Source: Burkholderia sp. USMB20 (GTDB taxonomy: Bacteria; Pseudomonadota; Gammaproteobacteria; Burkholderiales; Burkholderiaceae). Taken from it: a stretch of 64,000 bases of DNA. The stretch is from assembly GCF_000949135.2 (NCBI RefSeq), contig NZ_JTAN02000002.1:186001-250000 (forward strand), given 5' to 3'. Below the pieces are notes generated by a model that was given only the letters and a program-made list of their open reading frames with translations, was not told where the DNA came from and made no database searches. Shown piece by piece: positions 9,015 through 17,856 of the stretch. Each line of letters starts with the position of its first letter. Within the stretch, counting starts at the first letter, position 1. The position numbers were made by a program, and so were the translations under genes.

Positions 9015-9449
9015 ATGAACGCGCATCCCGCCGTTTCGCTTCAACTGACCGACATCGAGCAGCCGGCCGCACGCGACCTCATCAGCCGCAAGCTCGGCGA
9101 GTTCAACCACGCGATGACGGGCCGATCCGACACGGCGGCGCTCGACGTCTACGTGACCGATCCCGCGACCGGCGAGGTCGTGGGCGGCCTCACCGGCCGG
9201 ACGTCGCTGGGCCTCTTCTTCATCGACCTCTTTTACCTGCCGGAATCGCTGCGTGGCGGCGGTTTCGGCAGCCGGCTGCTGCGCGAGGCCGAAGCGGAGG
9301 CGAAGCGGCGCGGGTGTGCGCGCGCCGTGCTGTACACGATTACGTTCCAGGCGCCGGACTTCTACCGGAAGCACGGTTACGAGGCGTTCGGCGAGGTGCC
9401 GTGCGAGCCGGAAGGGACGGCGCGCGTGTTCATGGTCAAGACGCTTTGA
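9015..9449 (+). CDS. GNAT family N-acetyltransferase
   Basis: Acetyl-CoA-dependent acyltransferase of 144 residues. The acetyl-CoA-binding motif A is visible as LPESLRGGGFGSRLLREAEA (about residues 76-95), followed by FYRKHGYEAFGEV, the typical motif B. The substrate is unknown. The start at 9015 gives a conventional N-terminus, but no clear ribosome site is seen. Confidence 0.8.
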   Translation: MNAHPAVSLQLTDIEQPAARDLISRKLGEFNHAMTGRSDTAALDVYVTDPATGEVVGGLTGRTSLGLFFIDLFYLPESLRGGGFGSRLLREAEAEAKRRGCARAVLYTITFQAPDFYRKHGYEAFGEVPCEPEGTARVFMVKTL

Positions 9450-9569
9450 GCGAGGTAGCCTGACGTCACCGCGCCGGCGTCGCTACCGAAGGCCGGCGGG
9501 ATCGCAGCATGTGCTGCATCGACGGCGACGGGTAGCGCGACGCCGTCCACGCCGAGCCGGAGGCATATC

Positions 9570-10355
9570 GTGACAATTCCACCCGATCAATACGCCAGAC
9601 AGTACGTGCGATTCGAAGACGAACGCACGCGGCCTGTCCGCGACCTGCTGGCCGCCGTGCCGGACACGCCGATCCATACCGCGCTCGACATCGGCTGCGG
9701 GCCGGGCAATTCGACCGAAGCGCTGATCGCGCGCGCACCCGACGCGACGGTGCGCGGGATCGACGCGTCGCCGGACATGATCGCGGCCGCGCGCAAGCGC
9801 CTGCCCGCGCTGCGTTTCGATCTCGCGGATGTCTCCACGTGGGACGATCCGGGCGGCTACGACCTGATCCTGTCGAACGCGGTGCTGCAATGGGTGCCGG
9901 CGCACGACACGCTGTTTCCGTCGCTCGTCGGCCGGCTCGCGCCGGGCGGCCATCTCGCGGTGCAGATGCCCGACAACCTCGACGAACCCGCGCACCGGCT
10001 GATGCGCGCGGTCGCCGCGGGCGGGCCCTGGGCGGACAAGCTCAAAGGCGCGGCGCGCACCGAGCGGTTCGACGCGCGGTATTACTACGCGCTGCTGTCG
10101 CCGTCGTGTTCGCGGGTGGATGTCTGGCGCACGACTTACTACCATCCGCTGCGCGGCGGCGCCGACGCGGTCGTCGAATGGTTCAAGGGCAGCGCGCTGC
10201 GGCCGTTCCTCGCGGCACTCGATGAAGGCGAACGCGACGCGTTCGTCGCGCGCTATCGCGATGCGCTCGCCGGTCCGGATGGCTACCCGTCGCTCGACGA
10301 CGGCACCGTGCTGCTGCCGTTCCCGCGCCTGTTCATCGTCGCGACGCGGAAGTAA
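9570..10355 (+). CDS. tam: trans-aconitate 2-methyltransferase
   Basis: SAM-dependent methyltransferase of 261 residues, close in length and pattern to E. coli Tam, which methylates trans-aconitate, a spontaneous by-product that inhibits the TCA cycle. SAM motif I reads ALDIGCGPGNSTE (residues 35-47). LSNAVLQWVP (about 104-113) and a C-terminal FPRLFIVATRK are Tam-like. It starts with GTG at 9570 after CCGGAGG. Cytoplasmic. It ends about 50 bases before the convergent acetyltransferase gene. Confidence 0.88.
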   Translation: MTIPPDQYARQYVRFEDERTRPVRDLLAAVPDTPIHTALDIGCGPGNSTEALIARAPDATVRGIDASPDMIAAARKRLPALRFDLADVSTWDDPGGYDLILSNAVLQWVPAHDTLFPSLVGRLAPGGHLAVQMPDNLDEPAHRLMRAVAAGGPWADKLKGAARTERFDARYYYALLSPSCSRVDVWRTTYYHPLRGGADAVVEWFKGSALRPFLAALDEGERDAFVARYRDALAGPDGYPSLDDGTVLLPFPRLFIVATRK

Positions 10356-10407
10356 GGCGCAAGCAAAGGCGCAAGCAGGACCGGAGCGGGCGGCGGCGGG
10401 TCGTCGG

Positions 10408-10998
10408 TCAGGACAGCGGCCGCATCGATTCCGGATCGACCGTCCGGCTCTTCGCGCTTTGCCCGTCGCGCAGATCCTTGTACCAGAAGAGGGCGACTTC
10501 CCCGTCGTTCGCGCCGTCGGCGTACAGGAAGCGGTCGTGGCCGCCCACGACGAAGCCCGCCCGCGCGTACGTGCAGCAGGCCGCGACGTTGTTCGCCTGC
10601 GTTTCCAGCCGCATGAAGCCGAACCCGCGGCTGCGCGCCCACGCTTCGGCGGCCGCGAGCAGGAACTGGCCGATCCCTTGCCGCCGGCAGCTGCGGTCGA
10701 CCGCGAGTTCCGCGATCTCGGCCATCCCGTTCCAGCTTTCGGTGATCGCGACGAATCCCGCGAGGCGCCCGCCCGCGCTCGCGCGGAACAGCGCGGTGCC
10801 GCCGGACGCCTCGCGCGCCCATCCGGCCGGATCGAAGCCGTAGTCCTTGCGCTGCACGGGCAGCGCGCGCAAATCGAGCAGATCCTGGTACGGCGCATTC
10901 AGCTCCCACGCGATCTCGAACGAAAAGTCGCATCCGTTCAGTTCGTCGGCGGGCAGATCGACCGCCTGTTCGATGCTGATGTGCTCGGCTCGGTCCAT
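10408..10998 (-). CDS. GNAT acetyltransferase, streptothricin acetyltransferase-like
   Basis: GNAT enzyme of 196 residues. The distal half closely follows the streptothricin acetyltransferase pattern: AELAVDRSCRRQGIGQFLL as the acetyl-CoA loop (about residues 108-126), RLETQANNVAACCTYARAGF in the middle and a C-terminal EVALFWYKDL, equivalent to the IFWYYKF ending of Sat enzymes. Known Sat enzymes acetylate the beta-lysine amine of streptothricin. Whether this chromosomal relative confers resistance cannot be read from sequence. The start at 10998 was chosen as the ATG that opens the conserved part; an upstream in-frame ATG exists at 11082 but would add a poorly conserved tail. Confidence 0.75.
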   Translation of the reverse strand: MDRAEHISIEQAVDLPADELNGCDFSFEIAWELNAPYQDLLDLRALPVQRKDYGFDPAGWAREASGGTALFRASAGGRLAGFVAITESWNGMAEIAELAVDRSCRRQGIGQFLLAAAEAWARSRGFGFMRLETQANNVAACCTYARAGFVVGGHDRFLYADGANDGEVALFWYKDLRDGQSAKSRTVDPESMRPLS

Positions 10999-11383
10999 GT
11001 GTCGGTGTCCTGTCTTCAGCGGGATTGCCTGGTCTTCCCCCGGGGCGGCCGCCGCCGCCTGGCAGCGAGAGCCGGATTGCACCCGTTCCTGTTTTGAATT
11101 GATGCGCTCGCACGATGTCTCTTCCCGCGGCGGCGCTCAACGCCCGATTATGCGGGATATCGGCGCGGACTCATCCGCATCTCGTCTCGTGGCGGAGCGC
11201 CGATCCCGGCCATGCCGCGTATTCGTCGGCGCATTGCTTCATTTGGCAGGGCGATGCGATCACGCAACGGATTGCTCATACGGAATCCACACGGCCTGAT
11301 TGCCGGAGACCCTCATGGGGGCCGCTTCGCGGTTCGACTATGCTGAATTGTCCGCGGCGAACCTGCGATGACGGGAGAGGGCG
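10999..11383. other. intergenic region, no gene seen
   Basis: Divergent spacer between the Sat-like gene and the SnoaL-like gene. A ribosome site (GGGAGAGG) precedes 11384. No tRNA, terminator or convincing small ORF was recognised. The GC content is slightly lower than in the flanking genes. Confidence 0.5.
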
Positions 11384-11788
11384 ATGAGCGAACAAGACAA
11401 CGTGCAACTCGTGCAGCAGGCTTACGCGGCGTTCGGCCGCGCGGATATCGAGGGCATTCTGCAGACGCTGTCCGACAGCGTCGACTGGTTCATCCCGGGG
11501 CCGGCCGACGTCGTTCCGTTCGTCGGCAGACGACATGGGCCGCAGGCGGTCGCGGCGTTCTTCGCGGCGCTTGCGTCGACGCAGACCGCGGAACGCTTCG
11601 AGCCGCTCGAGTTTATCGCGAGCGGCAACCGGGTCGTCGTGCTCGGTACGCAGCGCTGGCGTGTCCACTCGACCGGGCGCACTTACGAGGACGACTGGGT
11701 ACACCTGCTCACGATCGAAAGCGGGAAGATCGCGGCGTTCGTCGAGTATCACGATACGGAGGCCGAAGCGGCCGCGCATCGACGGTGA
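11384..11788 (+). CDS. nuclear transport factor 2 / SnoaL-like protein
   Basis: Small cone-shaped alpha+beta barrel protein of 134 residues of the SnoaL/ketosteroid-isomerase-like type. The beginning NVQLVQQAYAAFGRADIEGI and the strands DSVDWFIPGP and TYEDDWVHLLTIESGKIAAF are the usual landmarks. Members range from isomerases to binding proteins with no catalysis, so the role is open. GGAGAGGGCG precedes the ATG. Confidence 0.78.
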   Translation: MSEQDNVQLVQQAYAAFGRADIEGILQTLSDSVDWFIPGPADVVPFVGRRHGPQAVAAFFAALASTQTAERFEPLEFIASGNRVVVLGTQRWRVHSTGRTYEDDWVHLLTIESGKIAAFVEYHDTEAEAAAHRR

Positions 11789-11914
11789 CGGTACCGAAGA
11801 TGCGTCGGGCCGCTGTGCCCGGCGGCTTCGGCATCCGGCGCGGCCGGCATGGCCCGCGGTGCCGCGCCCGCCCGCCGGGGATGGTGCCGCCGGTGGCCTG
11901 AACGGCCGCCCAGA

Positions 11915-13381
11915 TCAATCGATCGCGCGCATCACGTGGCGCAGTTCCTGGTAGCTGCGCAGGCCCGTCACGCCGAGTTCGCGGCCGATTCCGCTGAGCC
12001 CGAAGCCGCCCCAGCACACATGCGGGTAGATGAGTTGCGGCGCGTTGATCCACACGAGCCCGGCACGCACGCGTGCCTGAAACTGCTTCGCGACTTCCGC
12101 GTCGCGCGTCACGACGGTCGCGACGAGCCCGTAGCGCGTGTCGTTCGCGAGCGCGATCGCCTCGTCGTCGGTACGGAACGACTTCACGCACGCGACCGGG
12201 CCGAACACCTCGTCGGTCCACAGCAGGTTGTCGGCGGCCGGCTCCGCGACCACGACGGGCGCCATGAAGAAGCCATTGCCGCCGGCCTCGGCGACGCGCC
12301 CGCTGAACGCGACGCGCGCGCCCGCCGCGATGCCTTGCGCGAGCATCGCCTCGACGCGCGTGCGGTGCGCGGCCGAGATCATCGGCCCCATCGCGACCTC
12401 CGCGGTGGCAGGCGGCGCGACGACGAGCGCGCGCACGGCCGTCTCGAACGCGGCCATGAAGCTGCGATAGAGGCTGTCGTGCACGAGGATGCGCGCGGTG
12501 GCCGAGCACATCTGGCCCGCGTTCGTGAAGGCGCCGGCGACCGCGAGCGACACCGCGGCGTCGAGATCGGCGTCGTCGCGCACGATCAGCGACGACTTGC
12601 CGCCGAGTTCGAGCGTCACGCGCTTCATGTCCTCGGCCGCGGCCTGCATGACCTTGCGGCCGGCGGCCGTGCTGCCGGTAAACGAGATCTTGTCGATCAG
12701 CGGATGCGCGGTCAGCGCCGCGCCGACCTCGGCGCCGCCGTTCACGACGTTGACGACGCCGTCCGGCACGCCGGCTTCGGCGATCAGGTCGAGCAGCGCG
12801 TGCTCGGCCGGCGACGTCAGTTCGGACGGCTTCAGCACGACCGTGCAGCCGGCCGCGAGCGCGGGCGCGAGCTTCCATGCGGTCGTACCATCGGGAAGTT
12901 CCACGGCACGATCAGCGCGGCGACGCCGACCGCGTCGTGAAGCGCTCCCGCGACGGGTCGCTCGCAACGCGACGGCTCGGCTCGAACAGCGCCGGGTTTC
13001 CGCACAGCGTCGCGTAATACGCGAACGTCGCGGCGCTCGCCGACGTCGGCGTCGGTCCAACGGGCGCCGCGCTAGTGCATCCTGCAGCGCCGCGAGCCGC
13101 TCGCGGTCGGCTTCGACCGCTCGGCGATCGTCGCCGAGCAGGCGGCCGCGCTCGCCGCGGCGGTGTCGCGCAGCCGCGAACGCCGTCGGGCGCGGCGGCG
13201 GGACGCGGCCGTCGACGTGCGGCCCGTCGCGATTCCTGAGCCGATCGTCGCGGCCCGGCTCACGCCCCCATCGAGCATCGGCCGCGCCGGCTTCATCGGA
13301 ATGCGTGCGCACGGGCTGGCCGGCGATGCGCGCGCGGGCAGCACGATGGCCGCGCGAAGGGGAAAGCTCGGCGGTGGACAT
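11915..13381 (-). pseudogene. aldehyde dehydrogenase (aminobutyraldehyde/betaine-aldehyde type), multiple frameshifts in N-terminal half
   Basis: The C-terminal two thirds (about 12,880 down to 11,915) read perfectly as an aldehyde dehydrogenase: KLAPALAAGCTVVLKPSE, the FTGSTAAGRKV loop, the glutamate in LELGGKSS and the nucleophile in NAGQMCSATARI. Upstream the protein continues only by changing frame: VGVAALIVPWNFPM is one frame off, and TFAYYATLCGNPALFEP is another. Further towards the ATG at 13,381 (ribosome site AGGAA) similar shifts occur, and AVEADRERLAALQ returns to the main frame. The shifts I could resolve look like single-base losses in GC-rich runs. It follows the agmatinase-family gene by 22 bases, so the intact enzyme would oxidise an amino- or guanidino-aldehyde from the same pathway. 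Either the gene is decayed or the consensus is faulty. Confidence 0.75.
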
Positions 13382-13403
13382 GAACGTGTTCCTGTCGATC
13401 GGA

Positions 13404-14354
13404 TTAGCGGTAGGCGACGCCCGGCATCACGCAGAGCATCTCGAATGCGAGGTTCGCGCCGACGAGCGCGGTGGTGCCGGTCGGATCGTACGGCGGCGAC
13501 ACTTCGACGAGATCCGCGCCGACGATGTTCAACCCCTTCATCCCGCGAATGATCTCGAGACCCTGCTGCACCGACAGGCCGCCGATTTCCGGCGTGCCGG
13601 TGCCGGGCGCGAACGACGGATCGAGACCGTCGATGTCGAAGCTGAGATACACCGGCGTGTCGCCGACGCGTTCGCGCACCTGCGCCATCAGCGGCGCGAG
13701 CGACCGGTTCCAGCATTCCTCCGCCTGCACGACGGTGAAGCCCTGCTGGCGGCACCAGTCGAAATCGTCCGCGTGATAGCCGGTGCCGCGCAGGCCGATC
13801 TGCGTGACCTTGTCGCATTGCAGCAGGCCGTCTTCCACCGCGCGGCGGAACGGCGTGCCGTGCGCGATCTTCTCGCCGAACATCGTGTCGTTCACGTCCG
13901 CGTGCGCGTCGACGTGCACCACGGCGACCTTGCCGTATTTCCTGTGCAGCGCGCGCAGGATCGGCCACGCGATCGTGTGGTCGCCGCCGAGCGTGATCGG
14001 CCGGCAGCCGTGCGCGACGATCTCGTCATACGCGTGCTCGATGCGGCGCACCGAATCCTTCAGGTCATACGGGTTGGTCGCGACGTCGCCGATGTCGGCG
14101 ACCTGCAGCGAATCGAACGGCGCCGCGCGCGTGGCCATGTTGTACGGGCGCAGCAGCACGGATTCGGTGCGGATCTGGCGCGGGCCGAAGCGCGAACCCG
14201 AGCGGTTCGACGTGCCGAGGTCGAGCGGCACGCCGACGAAGCACACGTCGAGGCCGTCGGTCGTGTCGGCCTGCGGCAGGCGCATCATCGTGGCGATGCC
14301 GCCAAAGCGCGGCATCTCGTTGCCGCCCATCGGCTGGTTCAGTTCGCGGTGCAT
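13404..14354 (-). CDS. speB: agmatinase/guanidino-acid hydrolase (ureohydrolase family)
   Basis: Mn-dependent ureohydrolase of 316 residues that releases urea from a guanidino compound (agmatine to putrescine, or guanidinobutyrate/guanidinopropionate). All metal-binding motifs are present: GGDHTIAW (about residue 123), HVDAHADVND (about 146) and SFDIDGLDPSFAPGTGTPE (about 230-248). The long form with NQPMGGNEMPRFGGIATMMR at the N-terminus resembles the guanidinobutyrase/guanidinopropionase branch as much as SpeB proper. GAGGAG lies 8 bases before the ATG. It heads a unit with the aldehyde dehydrogenase and is near a LuxR regulator and a PuuB-like oxidase, which fits catabolism of agmatine or another guanidino compound. 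Confidence 0.85.
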   Translation of the reverse strand: MHRELNQPMGGNEMPRFGGIATMMRLPQADTTDGLDVCFVGVPLDLGTSNRSGSRFGPRQIRTESVLLRPYNMATRAAPFDSLQVADIGDVATNPYDLKDSVRRIEHAYDEIVAHGCRPITLGGDHTIAWPILRALHRKYGKVAVVHVDAHADVNDTMFGEKIAHGTPFRRAVEDGLLQCDKVTQIGLRGTGYHADDFDWCRQQGFTVVQAEECWNRSLAPLMAQVRERVGDTPVYLSFDIDGLDPSFAPGTGTPEIGGLSVQQGLEIIRGMKGLNIVGADLVEVSPPYDPTGTTALVGANLAFEMLCVMPGVAYR

Positions 14355-14536
14355 GGGGCCGTCTCCTCTTTATGGTGAAAAGCGATCGGCCGATGGTAGA
14401 GGAGAACGCGGGCGCGAAGATCTTGAAGTCGCAACGTTTACATCGACGGGTCTCGATGCGAACGGCGCCGCCGCATCGACGCGGCGCGACCGGCTGCGGG
14501 CGACCGGCGGCGGGCGGCCGTCGACGCGCGACCGGA

Positions 14537-15454
14537 TCAGCCGGCGATCGCGGGCGGCGTGCCGGCGTCGTCGCCGTCGTTGCCTTCGTCGCCTACGTGG
14601 TCACGCATTGCGGCCGCAGGAAACGCCGGCACGGCCGAGCCCCACGCAGCCAGCTCGCGCTTCGTGCGCACCCCGAGCTTCGCGAACGCACGCTTCACGT
14701 ACGACTCGGCCGACGCGACGCGCACGCCGAGGATGTCGGCGGTTTCCGGCACGGTCTTGCCGGAGATCAGGTGCTTGCAGGTTTCGTATTCGCGCTTCGA
14801 CAGCTTCACGCCGTCGGCCGCGATCCGCGCGTCGAACTGCGCGAGCGGATGCACGTCGGGCGTCGGGTGCGCGATGCGGCGCGCGGCGGTGGTCGACGCG
14901 TGCAGCTCGAGCAGCGGGAACAGCACGTCGCTGATGCTGCGAAAGCGGTTCATTTCGGCGAGCGTGAACGGCGGGCGATCGCGGCCGCGTTCCAGCGCGA
15001 TCGAATGCTGCGCATAGCGGGTGCCGCGCGCGAGCACGCATTCATGGCCGATATGCACGTCGTCGAACAGCCGCTGGCGGAATTCGCCGGGCGGGATCGC
15101 CGCGATGTCGCGCACGACCAGCATCGTGCCCGTCTTGCCGCGCAGCCCCGCGAACAGCGGGTCGCTGTCGAGAAAGCGCTCGTAGTAGAGCGTCATCACG
15201 TCGGAGATGTCGGCGGTCGCGGTGCCGATGCCGCTGCTGCCGATCCATTCGCAGCGGTAGCCGGTGGGCATCGTGCCGTCGACGCGCGAGCGCTCGACGT
15301 GCGCGACGTCGAGCGGCACGACGTCGTTCAGCAGTTGCGTGAGACGCGGCACGAAGTGCGGCGTGCCGACCGTCTCGATCAGCTCGCCCAGCGCCTTGAA
15401 CGACACGTTGAAGCGGTCGGTGTCGCGGTGGAAGGGGTTCACGTTGAGCAGCAT
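14537..15454 (-). CDS. LuxR-family transcriptional regulator
   Basis: Regulator of 305 residues with a C-terminal LuxR HTH (LSKREYETCKHLISGKTVPE and ETADILGVRVASAESYVKRA, roughly residues 218-260). The N-terminal part (about 190 residues) does not show an obvious acyl-homoserine-lactone-binding signature; it may sense a small molecule. It lies downstream of speB on the same strand but starts from its own promoter, divergent from the cupin/oxidoreductase pair. This makes it the natural controller of the polyamine-related genes on both sides. Confidence 0.82.
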   Translation of the reverse strand: MLLNVNPFHRDTDRFNVSFKALGELIETVGTPHFVPRLTQLLNDVVPLDVAHVERSRVDGTMPTGYRCEWIGSSGIGTATADISDVMTLYYERFLDSDPLFAGLRGKTGTMLVVRDIAAIPPGEFRQRLFDDVHIGHECVLARGTRYAQHSIALERGRDRPPFTLAEMNRFRSISDVLFPLLELHASTTAARRIAHPTPDVHPLAQFDARIAADGVKLSKREYETCKHLISGKTVPETADILGVRVASAESYVKRAFAKLGVRTKRELAAWGSAVPAFPAAAMRDHVGDEGNDGDDAGTPPAIAG

Positions 15455-15568
15455 GCGGTTCCCCGGTGAAAAGCGGCGGCGATTCTAGCGTCCGAAGTCA
15501 AAAACGTCATTAGGGGGAAATACGGTATGGAGTCCTGCGACCCTGCGCGCCGCGGAAAACGCGGTTTG

Positions 15569-15587
15569 TCCCCCCCGCAGGGGGGCA
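15569..15587. promoter_or_regulatory. C6-GCA-G6 palindrome in LuxR/cupin intergenic region
   Basis: A perfect dyad with six C (15571-15576), GCA and six G (15580-15585) lies about 65 bases upstream of the cupin start. A second G-run, agggggaaatacgg, lies near 15512. Symmetric C/G-run sites of this kind are bound by some LuxR-type HTH dimers. It is proposed as an operator for the divergent LuxR protein. Inference only. Confidence 0.35.
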
Positions 15588-15652
15588 TACCGGGGCAGTG
15601 TAAATGAGTAACTTTGTCTCTGCTTTTTTCAATCGAGAGACGAAAGATTCAA

Positions 15653-15997
15653 ATGACCAAACTGATCAAGGACATCCTGCCGCTGGGCGCAGGCGTGGGC
15701 GAATTCACGAAGCTCGACTTCGGGATGGACGAAAGCGACTGGCGCGCGGCCGAAGGCAAGAGCGGCAGCTACCTCATCGGCTGGTGGGAAGGCAAGGTCG
15801 GCTCCGTGGAGTTCCCGGAAACCGCGGCAGACGAAGCGGTGTGGCTCGTCGAGGGCCGGATCGCGCTGACCGATGTCGAAGGTAACCGCAAGGAATTCAC
15901 GCCGGGCCAGGGCTACCTGCTGCCGGCCGGTTTCACGGGCCGCTGGGAAACGATCGAGGACGCGAAGAAGTTCTACGTGCTGCTCGAGAAGTCGTGA
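15653..15997 (+). CDS. cupin domain protein (EutQ-like)
   Basis: Single-domain beta-barrel cupin of 114 residues. VWLVEGRIALTDVEG and the following FTPGQGYLLPAGFTGRWE are cupin motifs 1 and 2. Small cupins of this kind sit beside polyamine and ethanolamine oxidation genes, and may bind or isomerise an intermediate or stabilise the oxidase. The start at 15653 was chosen as the ATG opening the conserved part; an in-frame alternative at 15614 adds 13 residues. Transcribed toward the oxidoreductase gene. Confidence 0.78.
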   Translation: MTKLIKDILPLGAGVGEFTKLDFGMDESDWRAAEGKSGSYLIGWWEGKVGSVEFPETAADEAVWLVEGRIALTDVEGNRKEFTPGQGYLLPAGFTGRWETIEDAKKFYVLLEKS

Positions 15998-16143
15998 TGC
16001 GAGCGGCCGCCGTGGCGTCGTCGTCAGGTTGATGCGAGGCCCGGCGGCGGCGTTTTCGATCGACTGCAGGCGACGTGCGTCGCGCGGGTGTCGAAGGCGC
16101 GCGTCGCGGCTTGCGGTGCATCGTGCCGATCGTCGCCGTCGGC

Positions 16144-16206
16144 GCAACCGAAGCAACCGGGGCAACCGAAGTAATCGGCGGAATCGCTGAAATCGGCGAA
16201 TTCGGC
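16144..16206. repeat. imperfect 9-bp tandem repeat, 7 units
   Basis: Seven consecutive 9-base units: gcaaccgaa, gcaaccggg, gcaaccgaa, gtaatcggc, ggaatcgct, gaaatcggc, gaattcggc. They lie between the cupin and the PuuB-like gene. The later units have drifted from the first three. Two other 9-bp arrays occur in the window (27,467 and 33,431). Confidence 0.7.
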
Positions 16207-16260
16207 ACGCCGTGCACGCATCGCATGCGCGGGCCGCGATCACGTGGAATGGCTGGGATC

Positions 16261-17721
16261 ATGGAAATGGAAGTCAACGAAGCAGCACAAGCCGCACCGG
16301 CTCACGCGCACGCCGCGCGTCACGCGCCGGTCGCACTGGGCGCCGCCGAGGCGCTCGCGAATACGAAACTGTTCCCGTACTGGCTCGACAACCCGGCCGC
16401 GCCGGCCGCCGAGCCGGAACTCGTCGGCGACGTGACGGCCGACCTGCTGGTCGTCGGCGGCGGCTTCACCGGGCTGTGGACGGCCGTGCAGGCGAAGGAA
16501 CAGATGCCGCACCTGAAGGTGGTGCTGATCGAGGCCGGCAAGGTCGCGCACGGCGCGTCGGGCCGCGCGGGCGGGATCATCTCGACGTCGGTGATGCACG
16601 GGCTGCCGAACGCGGTGCGCGTGTTCCCGAACGACATCGCGCAGCTCGAGGCATTCGGCCACCACAACCTCGACGGCTTCGAGGACACGCTGAAGCGCTA
16701 CGCCATCGACGCCGACATCGAGTGGAACGGCGAGATGACGGTCGCGGTGGACCCCGGGCACCTCGCGCACCTGAAGGGCGACTACGACCTGCATCGCGAA
16801 TACGGGCACGACGTCGTGCTGCTGAACCGCGAGGAAACGCTCGAGCAACTGAACTCGCCGCTGTTCGCGGGCGCGCTGTGGTCGCGCAACCGCAGCGGCA
16901 TCGTGCATCCGGCGAAGCTCGCGTGGGGGCTCAAGCGCGCGGCGCTGTCGCTCGGCGTGAAGCTCTACGAGCACACGCCGCTCACGACCGTCACCGACGA
17001 AGGCAGCACCGTGTACGTGACGACGCCGAAGGGCAGCGTGCGCGCGCCGCGTGTCGTGTTCGGCAGCGGCACCGCAAAGGTTGGCATTCCTGATATCAAC
17101 CGCCGCGTGATGCAGGTGCGCGATCACGTGCTCGCGACCGAGCCGCTCACCGACGAACAGCTCGCGCGGATCGGCTGGAAGAATCGCCAGGGCGTGTACG
17201 ACACGCGCACGCAGCTCAACTATTTCCGGTTGACGAAGAACAACAGCATCATCTTCGGCGGGCTGGTCAGCTATCACTTCGACGGCGACCCGGAACCGCA
17301 CCAGGACGGCCGGCGCGAAACCTACTACCGGCTCGCGGAGGCGTTCTACCGGACCTTCCCGCAACTCGCCGACGTGCGCTTCTCGCACGCGTGGGGCGGC
17401 CCGATCGACTACTGCTCGCGCGGCTCGGTGTTCGCGAAGCGCTATCTCGGCGGCAAGGCCGTGTTCGTCGCCGGCTACACGGGCTTCGGCGTCGCGGCGA
17501 GCCGGTTCGGCGCGTTCATGGGGCTGAACATCCTGTTCGACCGCGACAGCCCGGAGCGCAAGCTCGACATCGCGAACCAGAGCCCGAGCTACATCCCGCC
17601 CGAGCCGATGCGCTGGGTCGCCGCGAAGATCACGTTCCACGCGTTCGACGGCGCGGATGCCGAAGGCGGCTGGAAGCGCGCGTGGATCAACGGGCTCAAG
17701 GCGATGGGCTTCCCGATGTAA
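16261..17721 (+). CDS. FAD-dependent oxidoreductase, PuuB-like (gamma-glutamylputrescine oxidase family)
   Basis: DAO-type flavoenzyme of 486 residues. The dinucleotide fold reads LLVVGGGFTGLWTAVQAKEQ (about residues 62-81) and the FAD-contacting GASGRAGG follows at about 100-107. The C-terminal HAWGGPIDYCSRGSVF and YTGFGVAASRFGAFMG segments are typical of PuuB/OrdL-like enzymes, which oxidise a gamma-glutamylated or free amine to an aldehyde with release of ammonia and H2O2. Start at 16261; an ATG four codons earlier (16249) is equally possible. With the agmatinase and aldehyde dehydrogenase nearby, it would complete a guanidino compound-to-amino acid route. Confidence 0.82.
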   Translation: MEMEVNEAAQAAPAHAHAARHAPVALGAAEALANTKLFPYWLDNPAAPAAEPELVGDVTADLLVVGGGFTGLWTAVQAKEQMPHLKVVLIEAGKVAHGASGRAGGIISTSVMHGLPNAVRVFPNDIAQLEAFGHHNLDGFEDTLKRYAIDADIEWNGEMTVAVDPGHLAHLKGDYDLHREYGHDVVLLNREETLEQLNSPLFAGALWSRNRSGIVHPAKLAWGLKRAALSLGVKLYEHTPLTTVTDEGSTVYVTTPKGSVRAPRVVFGSGTAKVGIPDINRRVMQVRDHVLATEPLTDEQLARIGWKNRQGVYDTRTQLNYFRLTKNNSIIFGGLVSYHFDGDPEPHQDGRRETYYRLAEAFYRTFPQLADVRFSHAWGGPIDYCSRGSVFAKRYLGGKAVFVAGYTGFGVAASRFGAFMGLNILFDRDSPERKLDIANQSPSYIPPEPMRWVAAKITFHAFDGADAEGGWKRAWINGLKAMGFPM

Positions 17722-17856
17722 GCGCCGGTCGTTCATGAGCGACGGGTATGGCGCGTGCCGTTGCCGATGACGGCGCGCGTCCGGTCAGGTTCATCGGCGC
17801 GGGCGGCCGGTGTCGTGCCGGCCCGGCAACGCGCGAGAAGCGCAGCGGCTTGAAGC

